This document shows positions 63,163-64,000 of a stretch of 64,000 nt of DNA, in pieces (the stretch's first letter is position 1; each line of letters opens with the position of its first letter). The stretch spans positions 12,578,501 to 12,642,500 of the forward strand of contig OZ024895.1 in assembly GCA_964017195.1 (NCBI GenBank), written 5' to 3'. Under the pieces are notes generated by a model, which saw only the letters and a program-made list of their open reading frames with translations, was not told where the DNA came from and did no database searches. The position numbers and the translations under genes are program-made. This DNA is from Siderastrea radians (Eukaryota > Cnidaria > Anthozoa > Scleractinia > Rhizangiidae).

Positions 63163-64000
63163 GTACAGTTTTCTTGTTTTTTATCTATTTGTGATTGGAA
63201 ATAATTTTGTACCACCGAATAATTTACGTCTACGTTTTTGTTTTTTATTCTACAGATCATCAAGGGGAAAGAAGTCGTAATAGAGAGAGAACGGAGAAGA
63301 AATTTACGCCAAGGACAGCATGAAGTTACAAGGTGTTCAAAAAGGTAAAATCAATTTCCGTGCTTTAGCAAAGTTTGTTTAACAAAAAAAATGTACTGTT
63401 ACAAAAGGGAACTTTTCGTCAAAACTTAAACCGCACCTTTTACGGTATGTCATTTAATACTACACGTAGAAAGTGAAAAAAAGAGGAAAAGAAACAAAAC
63501 AAAACAAAACGAAAAAAGGGAACACAATTTGAGGGGGTAGTGCAAAGGTGATGGTATCATATTACAAGATTTCACAATATGGCCGCGCGCGTGACTGAGT
63601 GAGAACGAGAACACAATACCTTTTCAGCGTTAGAAATGAAAAGATAGGCTAAAGAAACTCGACTGCCGGTCCCGAATGCCTGTTAAGTGGAATATGAATG
63701 TCTTTATTGAGGAGAAATATGGATTGCTTTGGCCCGATGCTTTAATTGAACCAGCGTGAAGATCTGATTGCTGAGTTTCCCGGGTGAGTTTCTCGGAATT
63801 TTTCAATCATTTCACAGAATATTATGGTATGGGAAATTCGCTTTTATTTAGAAGGATCCCACTATCTCAACTCGCTTATTTCCAATTCCCCGTTATCTCG
63901 AACAAAGAGAAATTTGTCTTGGCTTTGGTCATAAATATAATATTTCCAGTTATTTACTTTTACGACGATAACCCGCTTTTCTCAACTTTGAAGAATACCA
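63163..64000. other. Right edge, nothing firm
   Basis: TGTTACAAAAGGGAACTTTT at 63,397 and GAAAAAAGGGAACAC near 63,510 recall the element 2 minisatellite. No gene seen. Confidence 0.35.

Overview
The window looks like nuclear DNA from a cnidarian, most likely a stony coral or another hexacorallian. The evidence is intron-rich genes with short exons and GT-AG introns, a receptor tyrosine kinase with Ig domains and a SEA domain, and very dense fold-back/MITE, SINE, Penelope, L1-like and Crypton repeats. This assignment is inference from gene and repeat style.

Two paralogous gene ends lie on the + strand in the left third. Gene A (tail exons at 3,977-4,289 and 5,907-6,197; the rest lies off the left edge or was not found) and gene B (13,382-17,327) encode Ig-type surface receptors. 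Their cytoplasmic tails carry the same ordered motifs: an ITIM-like VxYxxL/F, a PxxPx[K/R] SH3 ligand and an ITSM-like TxYxxI. Gene A has an in-frame stop upstream of all these tyrosines. Gene B has an Ig exon with an apparent frameshift and no visible membrane exon.

The rest of the window, read on the - strand, is dominated by one receptor tyrosine kinase gene. It runs from Ig exons at 60.5-58.3 kb, through a further Ig exon at 35.5 kb, a three-exon SEA domain (34.9-32.5 kb), a transmembrane exon (31.1 kb), a 10-nt microexon and nine kinase/tail exons, to a stop at 19,625. Nineteen exons join with consistent phases into one uninterrupted frame of 888 codons including the stop. The 5' end lies beyond the window or was not found.

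The 22.5-kb intron between 35,765 and 58,328 contains two adjacent large insertions, both bordered by GA microsatellite. Element 1 (37,334-49,524, 12.2 kb) has inverted ends, minisatellite arrays and one intact 1,058-codon gene for a tyrosine-recombinase-like protein with zinc-finger-like and Myb-like parts. Element 2 (49,551-54,806, 5.3 kb) has the same layout with a related end motif but no large gene. I cannot match these to a transposon family I know, and they are the best candidate for something undescribed.

Other introns and spacers hold a decayed Crypton (27.6-29.0 kb), a Penelope fragment split by a MITE, a 5'-truncated LINE with a 13-bp target duplication inside an older decayed coding sequence, tRNA-like repeats and many fold-back elements.
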